9,301 nucleotides of DNA, taken from NCBI GenBank assembly GCA_946479985.1, contig CAMLIF010000133.1, positions 1 through 9,301 of the forward strand, read 5' to 3'. Of the stretch, positions 1-5,484 are shown in pieces (within the stretch, counting starts at the first letter, position 1; every line of letters starts with the position of its first letter). The notes under the pieces were generated by a model, which was not told where the DNA came from, did no database searches, and saw only the letters and a program-made list of their open reading frames with translations. This DNA is from an uncultured Flavobacteriales bacterium (GTDB taxonomy: Bacteria; Bacteroidota; Bacteroidia; Flavobacteriales; Crocinitomicaceae). Position numbers and translations under genes: made by a program.

Positions 1-184
1 ATATTCTCCTTTATCATGGCTGACCATTAATACCAACTTCGATTTTATCGGCATTCTATATTCAGGTGCTAGGGACTTGGATGGAAATAACGCAGAAGAA
101 TGGTATAAAGAAAAGTTCGATTTATCCAATACACCAAGCCGCTACAATCTATCTTGGCGTTTTGGCATAGGCTTTAACTTTTAA
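1..184 (+). CDS. 3' end of an outer-membrane beta-barrel protein (partial)
   Basis: Reading frame 2 is open from the left edge to a TAA at 182-184, giving about 60 residues. The tail alternates polar and hydrophobic residues and ends in RFGIGFNF, with phenylalanine as the last residue. A terminal aromatic residue on an amphipathic final strand is the usual signature of a beta-barrel recognised by the BAM machinery, so this is probably the last strands of an outer-membrane barrel or TonB-dependent-type protein. A charged stretch before it (GARDLDGNNAEEWYKEKFD) would be an extracellular loop. The next gene, also a barrel, begins only 16 bp downstream, which suggests one transcript. The N-terminal part is outside the window, so the family cannot be named. 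Seen: frame and tail; inferred: barrel identity. Confidence 0.6.
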   Translation, partial: YSPLSWLTINTNFDFIGILYSGARDLDGNNAEEWYKEKFDLSNTPSRYNLSWRFGIGFNF

Positions 185-200
185 TCTATTCACTTTTTAC

Positions 201-917
201 ATGATACAATTTTACAGAACGATTGCCATAATTTTACTTTTTTCAGGTGTTACATTTTTAACCTTCGCCCAAAAACTACCACTTACAGACAACCTTGGAT
301 TTGGACTTTATTTTTCTCCTGAATTGAATAATTTGATGATTAAAGACAAACTTTCGTATCAGACTGTTCAGGGAAAGTTTGGATTTTCTGCGGGGGCTGA
401 AATGAACTTTACACTTAAACATAGATTTGTGTTTAGAATAGGCTTCGGTTGTGGATTCAAGCAATTTTCCTACGCAAATGAAAACGTTGTTTTAACCAAT
501 TATTTTAATCCTGAACAGGGTTTTATAAATCCAACTGTAACGTCAACCTATGATATAGCATTTAATGAGATTCACGTTCCCGTTTTGATTCATTACAGAC
601 TTTCAAAAGCGTTTTTTTTCGGTGGTGGCGTGGAATTTATTAAACCTTTCTATTCCCCATCTTTTCATACAATTGATGGTAATCCTGACGTTGCTTACGA
701 AAGGAATTCCACTTCAATTGATCTTTCAAAAACTATCGCAGTAATCGTAAGTATCGGCTACAGGATGAAGTTAGCGGAATCCTACCATCTACTAATTGAA
801 CCAACTTTCAGAATTTACACGAAAGGGTATCGTTTTGGCACTGATGAAATGGGTACGAATAATAATAATTTATATTCTGTGGGATTAAAAACAACATTTT
901 GGATTGGTGGAAATTAA
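201..917 (+). CDS. Small outer-membrane beta-barrel protein (porin family, PorT/OMP_b-brl-like)
   Basis: The product is 238 residues. Residues 1-23 form a signal peptide: a basic start, a hydrophobic core IAIILLFSGVTFLTF, and a likely cut after FA or FAQ. The mature part alternates hydrophobic and polar residues in strand-length blocks with Gly/aromatic ends (for example FGFSAGAEMNF about 60-70, HRFVFRIGFGCGF about 74-86, AFFFGGGVEFI about 137-147, KTIAVIVSIGYRMKL about 177-191, LYSVGLKTTFWI about 224-235). The piece EIHVPVLIHYRL (about 123-134) matches the 'IPLLLKYR' strand common in the Bacteroidota barrel families of this size. The length fits an eight-stranded barrel. No catalytic residues are visible, and the role (structural, transport or T9SS-linked) cannot be told. 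The ATG at 201 is chosen because it begins the signal peptide and lies 16 bp after the previous stop. The last residue is Asn, not the usual Phe, which is mildly unusual. I am confident in the outer-membrane class, not in the function. Confidence 0.75.
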   Translation: MIQFYRTIAIILLFSGVTFLTFAQKLPLTDNLGFGLYFSPELNNLMIKDKLSYQTVQGKFGFSAGAEMNFTLKHRFVFRIGFGCGFKQFSYANENVVLTNYFNPEQGFINPTVTSTYDIAFNEIHVPVLIHYRLSKAFFFGGGVEFIKPFYSPSFHTIDGNPDVAYERNSTSIDLSKTIAVIVSIGYRMKLAESYHLLIEPTFRIYTKGYRFGTDEMGTNNNNLYSVGLKTTFWIGGN

Positions 918-1063
918 TAAGCGAGAATAGGATAGTGCATTATTGAGTTTGTATGAGTAGCCCGAATTTTACAAACATCACTATGCAGGAATATTTTAAT
1001 CTTGTTGTTGGACAGACTGATTACCGACGATCTTAAAACACACAAACATTTGCATCATTTAAG
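918..1063 (+). other. Spacer with no recognisable gene
   Basis: This stretch follows the barrel gene and precedes the truncated secreted-protein remnant. All frames have frequent stops; the longest plus-strand ATG frame I saw here (974-1027) encodes only 17 residues with no recognisable feature. I found no clear Bacteroidota promoter (TTTG at -33 with TAnnTTTG at -7) and no strong hairpin. It probably holds the breakpoint where the 5' part of the upstream secreted-protein gene was lost, and perhaps the promoter for what follows. Confidence 0.4.
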
Positions 1064-1323
1064 TCTACACAAAGAGCTATTCAAGAGCAAGCCGCTCTTA
1101 ACGAACAGTTGAGTGCAGATGTGAGTTTGAACCCGAATCCGGCAACGGACAAGATTACTATTCAGGGCATTCCTCAAGGAAAAGTTGAAGTGCAGATCTT
1201 CGATGCGAAAGGTCACATTGTGATCGGTTTGATGTAGATGTATCGAAACTAAGTGCAGGGACTTACTATTGTAAAATATTTACAAATAAGGCTTACATTA
1301 GTAAGAAGTTTGTGAAACAGTAA
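1064..1323 (+). pseudogene. Broken C-terminal remnant of a T9SS-secreted protein (copy A)
   Basis: This stretch matches the last part of the intact gene at 2034-4505 (its 4227-4505), down to the shared ending KKFVKQ and stop. It contains the Gln/Ala/Glu-rich linker (AIQEQAALNEQLS) and the start of a type A T9SS sorting domain (VSLNPNPATDKITIQG). Two lesions make it a pseudogene. The roughly 730 residues upstream are missing: the frame opens only after a TAA at 1034-1036 and no signal peptide is present. A net 19-bp deletion after GHIVIG (near 1226) shifts the frame and creates a TAG at 1235-1237; the rest of the sorting domain continues in another frame from 1231 to the TAA at 1321-1323. Differences from the intact copy before the deletion are mostly third-position changes, so the sequence was under selection until fairly recently. 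It could only be a gene if the upstream end fused to something outside this frame, which is not seen. Confidence 0.85.
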
Positions 1324-1333
1324 CTTATCAGGT

Positions 1334-1360
1334 TTGGCTCCGGCAGACAACCGGAGCTAA
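1334..1360 (+). promoter_or_regulatory. Intergenic hairpin between secreted-protein remnant and lipoprotein gene (copy A)
   Basis: TTGGCTCCGG and CCGGAGCTAA pair as a 10-bp stem with one G-U pair around a 7-base loop (1344-1350). It begins 10 bases after the stop and ends 18 bases before the lipoprotein ATG. The tract after it (ctttaat) is too short in T for a confident intrinsic terminator. The same structure with different bases occurs at 4512-4547, so it may be an RNA-level element: an attenuator, a processing site, or a barrier that protects the 5' end of the lipoprotein message. Confidence 0.55.
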
Positions 1361-1378
1361 CTTTAATACACATGAACT

Positions 1379-1867
1379 ATGAAACAATTATTTGGAATAC
1401 TGTTTTTAATTGCTGTGATTGTTGGGTGTACAAAGGAAAAGACGCCAGCACCTATTCCAACTCCATCTCCTACAAAATGGGAACTGGTTTCGGGTCATTA
1501 CAAAGTGTACGATTCCACTGGGGTATTTATCTATGAAATGAATATCACTCATTCGTCAGGCTATAATGAATTTGGTTACGTTGATTCACTACATTTTGAA
1601 AATTTTGATGGGAATTTCAACGTTTCAACAATACAATCACAAGCTTCACCATACCCTAATAATGTTACGATTGGTAGTTATACATCATTGTACGATTCAA
1701 TAGATAATCGATGGGATATTTTCGGTTATGGATCGGACGGTGTCTACAACACGTTTCGAAACGATACGATTGTATTCTACTTCCAAAAGCAAAATATGCC
1801 ATACTGGTGGAACGATGGTACACAGTATTTCAATAGTAAACTGAAACATATCGCTGTTAAGCAATAG
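1379..1867 (+). CDS. Small outer-membrane lipoprotein, paralogue A (function unknown)
   Basis: The product is 162 residues. Residues 1-16 are a lipoprotein signal peptide with a lipobox IVGC, making Cys17 the lipidated residue. It is followed by TKEK, a charged stretch that could resemble a Bacteroidota lipoprotein export signal for surface display, though this is tentative, and then by a Pro/Thr-rich linker (about 22-31). The folded part has two blocks nearly identical to paralogue B at 4562-5053: residues 32-59 (TKWELVSGHYKVYDSTG onward, 26 of 28 identical) and residues 110-162 (NRWDIFGYGSDGVYNTF onward, 48 of 53 identical). Between them, residues 60-109 are strongly diverged. The Tyr/Phe/Trp-rich alternating pattern suggests a beta-sandwich or small barrel-like fold; no catalytic motif is visible. 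The ATG at 1379 is fixed by the signal peptide and by the identical leader in copy B. Its secreted partner gene upstream is broken, so this copy is an orphan of the module. Confidence 0.75.
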   Translation: MKQLFGILFLIAVIVGCTKEKTPAPIPTPSPTKWELVSGHYKVYDSTGVFIYEMNITHSSGYNEFGYVDSLHFENFDGNFNVSTIQSQASPYPNNVTIGSYTSLYDSIDNRWDIFGYGSDGVYNTFRNDTIVFYFQKQNMPYWWNDGTQYFNSKLKHIAVKQ

Positions 1868-1907
1868 CCATTCATCGTCCAATCTTATTTATAATAACTT
1901 CAGAAAA

Positions 1908-2003
1908 AACACTATTATTTTCTGTTTCAAAAGAAAATATGCCTTAATGGTATTCAGTATTTATTTCTATAGTAATCTAAACACATTACTGAAACAACAT
2001 TAA
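1908..2003 (+). pseudogene. Decayed 3' end of a third lipoprotein paralogue (copy C)
   Basis: Within the 166-bp gap between the lipoprotein gene and the large secreted-protein gene there is a stretch aligning with the 3' end of both lipoprotein genes. A near match to the FYFQKQNMP codons (tttcaaaagaaaatatgcctta, about 1925-1946) is followed, after a gap of several bases, by a match to the TQYFN codons (attcagtatttatttctatagtaa, from about 1953). It ends in codons for KQH and TAA at 2001-2003, as in copy B, and the match continues a few bases past the stop (ctgaa against cagaa). The alignment has small internal gaps that break the frame in the middle, and no start or signal peptide remains. 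The resemblance to copy B at the stop (KQH) is greater than to copy A (KQ). The alignment is by eye. Confidence 0.65.
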
Positions 2004-2033
2004 CTGAACTTGTAATAACACATACTCTATTCT

Positions 2034-4505
2034 ATGAAAACAAAAGAACTCGTTTTGTTTCTGCTCAGTTTGTGTACCGGTTTGGGCGGAAATGCTCAAA
2101 ATCTGGTAAACAATCCGGGGTTTGAAACATACATCAACACCAACTGCGGAGGAGAAGATTATTTTATCTGTAACGCGCCAAGTTGGTATATTTTGAACAA
2201 TACACCAGACGTAATTCACTCATCCAATTCGCAAGGTTCAAGTGCTTCCCATGCTCCAAGAACAGGAGAGGGAAACGCGCGATTCGCTTCACCAACAAAC
2301 GGCATGGACGAATATTTCTATGGAAGCACAAGCGCACTTACGGCAGGGCAAACCTATGTTATATCTTTTTGGGTTCGAAAGGATTATACAACGACAAAAA
2401 ATATTTCCATGGGTCTTCACATTGGTACAAATGTTCCAAGTCCGCAATTGATCGATCCATACATACAGACCACCATACCGCAACTAAGAATTACACCAAC
2501 GACTACCCAATACGTTCGTGCTCAAACGTGCTTCACTGCACAGCAAAATGGAGTTCATTACCTGGCCTTTGGTGCATTTGGGGGTAACGGAACTGGAGAA
2601 AATCAGCTGTTCTTGCTCGATGATATTTCTGTTGTTGCTTTGCAAGATGGAGAAAATAGTATGACAGCATCCCTTTCCATTCCACAAATCACATTCTGTA
2701 CAACGGTTAATTCGATTGACATTAACGGAAGTGCCAGTGCAAATGAAATCGAATATAAATGGCAGTTGTATAAGTTGGTTAACAATGTTGAAACATTTGT
2801 TTATGAAACACCATTAACCACAGGACAAGCTGGAACAATCAACGCGTTAAGTTTGATGGCTCAGGCTAATCTTACGCCACAATTTAGTGATTGTTACCGG
2901 GTTTATTTGACGGTTTACAATGGTTGTTCAGATGTGGAATCCGTTGATTTTTGTTTTGATGATCCATACTTTAATTTCATTACACCAAACACACCCGTTT
3001 GTGAGAATGTCCCGATGCAATTGCAAGTTACTGGAGATGATGGGTGGACTTACTCTTGGAGTACCGGACAAACAGGTACAGGGCTTAAAAACATAACCGT
3101 TACTCCAACTGCTCCATCTGTATCTTATACGGTAACTTCAACAACTCCGGAGGGCTGCAGCTATACACAGACATTGAATTTAACGGTTCATCCTGCCAGC
3201 AATATTGCTCCTACCATGAATGGTATCAATGGGGATATTAACGATTATACGTATTACTTACATGAGGGAGAGACTGTGAACTTTACATCTTCGATTTTCA
3301 ATAATGCCGGAGAGACCGTAATATCCACAATTTTAAGTGCCCCTAATGGTATTGTTGTCACAACGCCACCGAACGGCACTAATGGTGGATTAGTTACTTT
3401 CAATTGGCAAACAAATTATGGTTCAAGTGGAAGCTATAATGTCGTTTTAAAGGTTGAGGATGATAATGCCTGTGGCAAGTTGAACAATATTTACACTTTC
3501 CACATTATTGTTGTTTGTAAAACGTGTCCAATCTGTCACGATTTTGAGAACCGTACCCCATCGAATAACCCGTTGCTGCCTAGTTACGAAATGGCAGAAT
3601 GTATTGGTGCAGGGCTTACGGAACCAGTAGTGATTGGATCAGGAAATAACGTAAGGTTCCAAGCCGGATCACTTATTGAAATGGGACAGTTTTTTGATAC
3701 CGATGGTGGAACGTATGAAGCCGTTATTGAACCGTCTACATGTCTCGACAATTGCTACGATTGTTGTACAGATTGGAACGGGTTCACTTATGATGAACTT
3801 GCAAATCCTGTTATTCTGGACACTGACGATGATGATCCAACAAACGATTACTTTCAATTGTTGGATTCCGGACATCCATGGTGTGCATTCAATGCGGTTG
3901 GGTATCATTTAGTGATCGTTAACCGAAATAACAATTGTATGTTAGACCAAGAGGTACACTCTGAAGAGTGTTGTTCTTTCCAGTCACCATCGCCGGAGAT
4001 TCCATGGTTATGGCATTCGCCCATTTGGTGGGATAATATCATCCATTGTGGATCAGGTCAAGGGCATTATCCTGGAAATGACACCTACTTCTATGAACTT
4101 ACACTTTATGGCTGTAATGGTGAAAGTGTATCTATGGATGGATATATCGCTTTAAACGATTATAATGGAATGGCTCAAAATTCCGGAAATGGTGAAATGA
4201 CAGCACAGTTGTCTGAACAGGAATTGACAGCACAAATGGCTATTCAAGAGCAAGCCGCTCTTAACGAACAGTTGAGTACCGAAGTGAGTTTGAACCCAAA
4301 TCCTGCAACAGATAAAATCACTATCCAGGGCATTGCCAAAGGAAAAGTGGAAGTTCAGATCTTTGATGTTAAAGGTCACATTGTGATCGGTAGACAAACT
4401 CTTAACGGCTTCGATGTTGACGTGTCCAAACTCAGCGCAGGTACATACTATTGTAAAATATTTACAAATAACGCATGCATTAGTAAGAAGTTTGTGAAAC
4501 AGTAA
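2034..4505 (+). CDS. Large T9SS-secreted multidomain surface protein with type A sorting tail
   Basis: The product is 823 residues. Residues 1-22 are a Sec signal peptide (LVLFLLSLCTGLGGNAQ). Residues about 23-202 (NLVNNPGFETY to FLLDDISVVAL) look like a jelly-roll, carbohydrate-binding-like domain, judged from the NxxFE start and LDDISV end typical of such domains. Residues about 203-310 are a beta-rich segment, and about 312-386 a PKD/Ig-like domain (YSWSTGQTG, YTVTSTTPEGC). Residues about 388-494 are another Ig/cadherin-like domain. Residues about 495-700 form a Cys-rich segment with CxxCxxC at 495-501 and a Trp-rich patch near 657-667; within it, VRFQAGSLIEMGQFF (about 540-554) resembles a motif often seen in T9SS cargo. 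After a Gln/Glu/Ala-rich linker (720-748) comes the sorting domain (about 750-823) with NPNPATDKITI, VQIFDVKGHIV and LSAGTYYCKI. T9SS cargo is exported across the outer membrane, and the tail is usually removed. No enzyme active site is visible, so an adhesin or binding role is likely. The gene is followed by a hairpin and a lipoprotein gene. Confidence 0.88.
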   Translation: MKTKELVLFLLSLCTGLGGNAQNLVNNPGFETYINTNCGGEDYFICNAPSWYILNNTPDVIHSSNSQGSSASHAPRTGEGNARFASPTNGMDEYFYGSTSALTAGQTYVISFWVRKDYTTTKNISMGLHIGTNVPSPQLIDPYIQTTIPQLRITPTTTQYVRAQTCFTAQQNGVHYLAFGAFGGNGTGENQLFLLDDISVVALQDGENSMTASLSIPQITFCTTVNSIDINGSASANEIEYKWQLYKLVNNVETFVYETPLTTGQAGTINALSLMAQANLTPQFSDCYRVYLTVYNGCSDVESVDFCFDDPYFNFITPNTPVCENVPMQLQVTGDDGWTYSWSTGQTGTGLKNITVTPTAPSVSYTVTSTTPEGCSYTQTLNLTVHPASNIAPTMNGINGDINDYTYYLHEGETVNFTSSIFNNAGETVISTILSAPNGIVVTTPPNGTNGGLVTFNWQTNYGSSGSYNVVLKVEDDNACGKLNNIYTFHIIVVCKTCPICHDFENRTPSNNPLLPSYEMAECIGAGLTEPVVIGSGNNVRFQAGSLIEMGQFFDTDGGTYEAVIEPSTCLDNCYDCCTDWNGFTYDELANPVILDTDDDDPTNDYFQLLDSGHPWCAFNAVGYHLVIVNRNNNCMLDQEVHSEECCSFQSPSPEIPWLWHSPIWWDNIIHCGSGQGHYPGNDTYFYELTLYGCNGESVSMDGYIALNDYNGMAQNSGNGEMTAQLSEQELTAQMAIQEQAALNEQLSTEVSLNPNPATDKITIQGIAKGKVEVQIFDVKGHIVIGRQTLNGFDVDVSKLSAGTYYCKIFTNNACISKKFVKQ

Positions 4506-4511
4506 CTTACC

Positions 4512-4547
4512 AAGGCTGGATCTGGTCTAAAAACCGGAGCCAGCTTT
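4512..4547 (+). promoter_or_regulatory. Intergenic hairpin between T9SS cargo gene and lipoprotein gene (copy B)
   Basis: AAGGCTGGATCTGGT pairs with ACCGGAGCCAGCTTT over 15 positions with one A-G mismatch and two G-U pairs, around a 6-base loop (4527-4532). It starts 7 bases after the cargo stop and ends 14 bases before the lipoprotein ATG. Copy A has a hairpin at the same place with a different lower stem, so the pairing is kept while bases change. It lacks a long T tract, so partial termination or message processing is as likely as full termination. Confidence 0.6.
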
Positions 4548-4561
4548 AATACACATGAACT

Positions 4562-5053
4562 ATGAAACAACTATTCGGAATACTGTTTTTAATTGCTGTG
4601 ATTGTTGGATGTACAAAGGAAAAGACACCCACACCAACTGTATCCAATCCTACCAAATGGGAATTGGTTACTGGCCATTACAAGGTATATGATTCAACAG
4701 GGGTATTCATTTATGAAATGGATATTACACATTCAACTGGTACATCACAACAAGGCTATAGGACTGATTCTCTTTGTTTTAATAAGTTTGATAATCAATT
4801 TGATTTTACAGCAGTGCAAAATCAAAGTTGCACATTCAGCAATTGTATAAGAATTGGGGTATATTCGGCTGTTGAAGATTCGGTATCAAATCGTTGGAAT
4901 ATTTTTGGTTATGGTTCCGATGGTGTCTATAACACATTTCAAAACGATACAATTGTATTTTACTTTCAAAAGCAGAATATGCCTTATTGGTGGAATGACG
5001 GCACGCAGTATTTCAATGGTAATTTGAAGTATATTGCGGTTAAGCAGCATTAA
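4562..5053 (+). CDS. Small outer-membrane lipoprotein, paralogue B (function unknown)
   Basis: The product is 163 residues. The first 23 residues are identical to paralogue A, including the lipobox IVGC with Cys17 as the lipid site, followed by TKEK and a Thr/Pro linker. Conserved blocks are residues 31-58 (TKWELVTGHYKVYDSTG onward) and 110-163 (NRWNIFGYGSDGVYNTF to IAVKQH). Residues 59-109 are divergent from A and contain three cysteines (72, 90, 95) that A lacks entirely. In the C-terminal block the two genes differ at many third codon positions but few residues, so the protein is under selection. The gene lies 56 bp after the T9SS cargo gene, across the hairpin, and is probably co-transcribed with it at least in part. 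It likely sits in the outer membrane, possibly surface-exposed, and may partner the cargo protein. The family is not recognised. The 21-bp repeat array begins right at its stop codon. Confidence 0.75.
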   Translation: MKQLFGILFLIAVIVGCTKEKTPTPTVSNPTKWELVTGHYKVYDSTGVFIYEMDITHSTGTSQQGYRTDSLCFNKFDNQFDFTAVQNQSCTFSNCIRIGVYSAVEDSVSNRWNIFGYGSDGVYNTFQNDTIVFYFQKQNMPYWWNDGTQYFNGNLKYIAVKQH

Positions 5054-5388
5054 CAGAAATCCATCTCAACTTAAAGCAATGCCATTTGGAGTAGTTACAA
5101 AGCCATGTGAAGGTCGTTACAAGTCGATTTGAACTTGTTACAAAGCCATCTCAAACAAATTCAAAGGCATGTGCAGAGAATTCAAAGACGTGTGCAAACA
5201 ATTCAGAGCAATGTGTAACAAATTCAAAGGCGTGTGCGGACAATTCAAAGGCATGTAAAACAAATTCAGAAGCATGTGCAAACAATTCAGAGCCATGTGA
5301 AATGAATTCAAAGACATGTGCAGACAATTCAGAAGCATGTGCAGAGAATTCAGAACAATGTAAAATAAATTCAGAGCCGTGTAAAACT
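5051..5388. repeat. 21-bp tandem repeat array (minisatellite-like), about 16 units
   Basis: From 5158 to 5388 there are eleven back-to-back 21-bp units, each starting AATTCA, followed by A or G at fixed places and TGT at positions 13-15. No spacers separate them. To the left are at least three more units that start GTTACA instead (5094, 5116, 5137), and weaker periodic matches run back to the lipoprotein stop codon (AAATCCATCTCAA near 5057). The GTTACA units at 5094 and 5116 are 22 bp apart, so one single-base indel has occurred there; the rest keep the 21-bp period. Units vary by scattered point changes, mostly A/G transitions in the second half. The array lies between the lipoprotein gene and the terminator, so it would form a transcribed 3' region. 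Confidence 0.9.
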
Positions 5389-5400
5389 ACCGCCGTTTAA
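5107..5400 (+). CDS. Possible Cys-heptad repeat peptide within the tandem array (doubtful)
   Basis: The frame encodes 97 residues from a GTG at 5107 to TAA at 5398-5400. After 17 residues that include VTSRFELVTKPS, it has eleven heptads of the form N-S-(K/E)-x-C-x-x, placing one cysteine in every seven residues (11 in all), and ends TTAV. No signal peptide, no hydrophobic segment and no ATG start near the front are present; the only in-frame ATG lies deep inside the array. Any 21-bp repeat without a stop gives a long open frame, and the opposite strand is also open for 66 codons. Changes between units often alter residues, without third-position bias, and a one-base indel lies just upstream. 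I therefore think it is more likely non-coding; if expressed it would be a cysteine-rich, possibly metal-binding or redox-linked peptide. Confidence 0.2.
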   Translation: MKVVTSRFELVTKPSQTNSKACAENSKTCANNSEQCVTNSKACADNSKACKTNSEACANNSEPCEMNSKTCADNSEACAENSEQCKINSEPCKTTAV

Positions 5401-5401
5401 T

Positions 5402-5442
5402 AAAAAAAAGGGATTATCCATTGTGGATAATCCCCTTTTTTT
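5402..5442. terminator. Strong bidirectional intrinsic terminator between convergent genes
   Basis: GGGATTATCC (5410-5419) and GGATAATCCC (5425-5434) form a perfect 10-bp stem around a 5-base loop. Eight A residues (5402-5409) precede it and seven T residues (5436-5442) follow it, so both strands end in a U tract after the stem. It lies between the plus-strand repeat/lipoprotein region and the minus-strand gene ending at 5485, so it should stop transcripts from both sides. Confidence 0.9.
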
Positions 5443-5484
5443 ACATGAGAGTTATATGCCTATACGTTTCAATGTCACTCATAA

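Larger units (their letters stand above)
1064..1867 (+). repeat. Upstream copy (A) of the duplicated secreted-protein/lipoprotein module
   Basis: This is a diverged direct duplication of 4227-5053. Both copies run in the same order: linker and T9SS tail, stop, intergenic hairpin, a shared leader (ctttaatacacatgaact) immediately before the ATG, and lipoprotein gene. The match is strong at both ends and in the leader, and weak only in the middle of the lipoprotein gene. Copy A is truncated on its left and carries the 19-bp deletion. Confidence 0.85.
4227..5053 (+). repeat. Downstream copy (B) of the duplicated secreted-protein/lipoprotein module
   Basis: This is the homologous half of the pair with 1064-1867: end of the T9SS cargo gene, intergenic hairpin, identical 18-base leader and lipoprotein gene. 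Here the cargo gene is intact and extends leftward to 2034 without a matching part in copy A, which shows where copy A was truncated. The sorting-tail segment GRQTLNGFDVD is present here and damaged in copy A. Confidence 0.85.

Noticed and set aside
974..1027. Short ATG frame of 17 codons in the spacer
   Set aside because: Too short, with no conservation or signal visible in the window.
1868..2033. Promoter for the large secreted-protein gene
   Set aside because: A promoter is expected here, but I could not find a convincing TTTG / TAnnTTTG pair at the right spacing.
2183..2785. Several overlapping open frames on both strands inside the large secreted-protein gene
   Set aside because: They lie in other frames of a gene with clear signal peptide, domains and sorting tail; their translations show no recognisable features.
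3669..4397. Open frames of 78-81 codons on both strands in the 3' half of the secreted-protein gene
   Set aside because: They are shadow frames of conserved coding sequence, including the sorting tail.
5138..5338. Minus-strand open frame of 66 codons with LN-x-LHM-type heptads
   Set aside because: It is a by-product of the 21-bp period, which keeps more than one frame open; no upstream signal or start context supports it.
5158..5388. CRISPR array
   Set aside because: Units are 21 bp and directly adjacent with no unique spacers, and no cas genes are visible.
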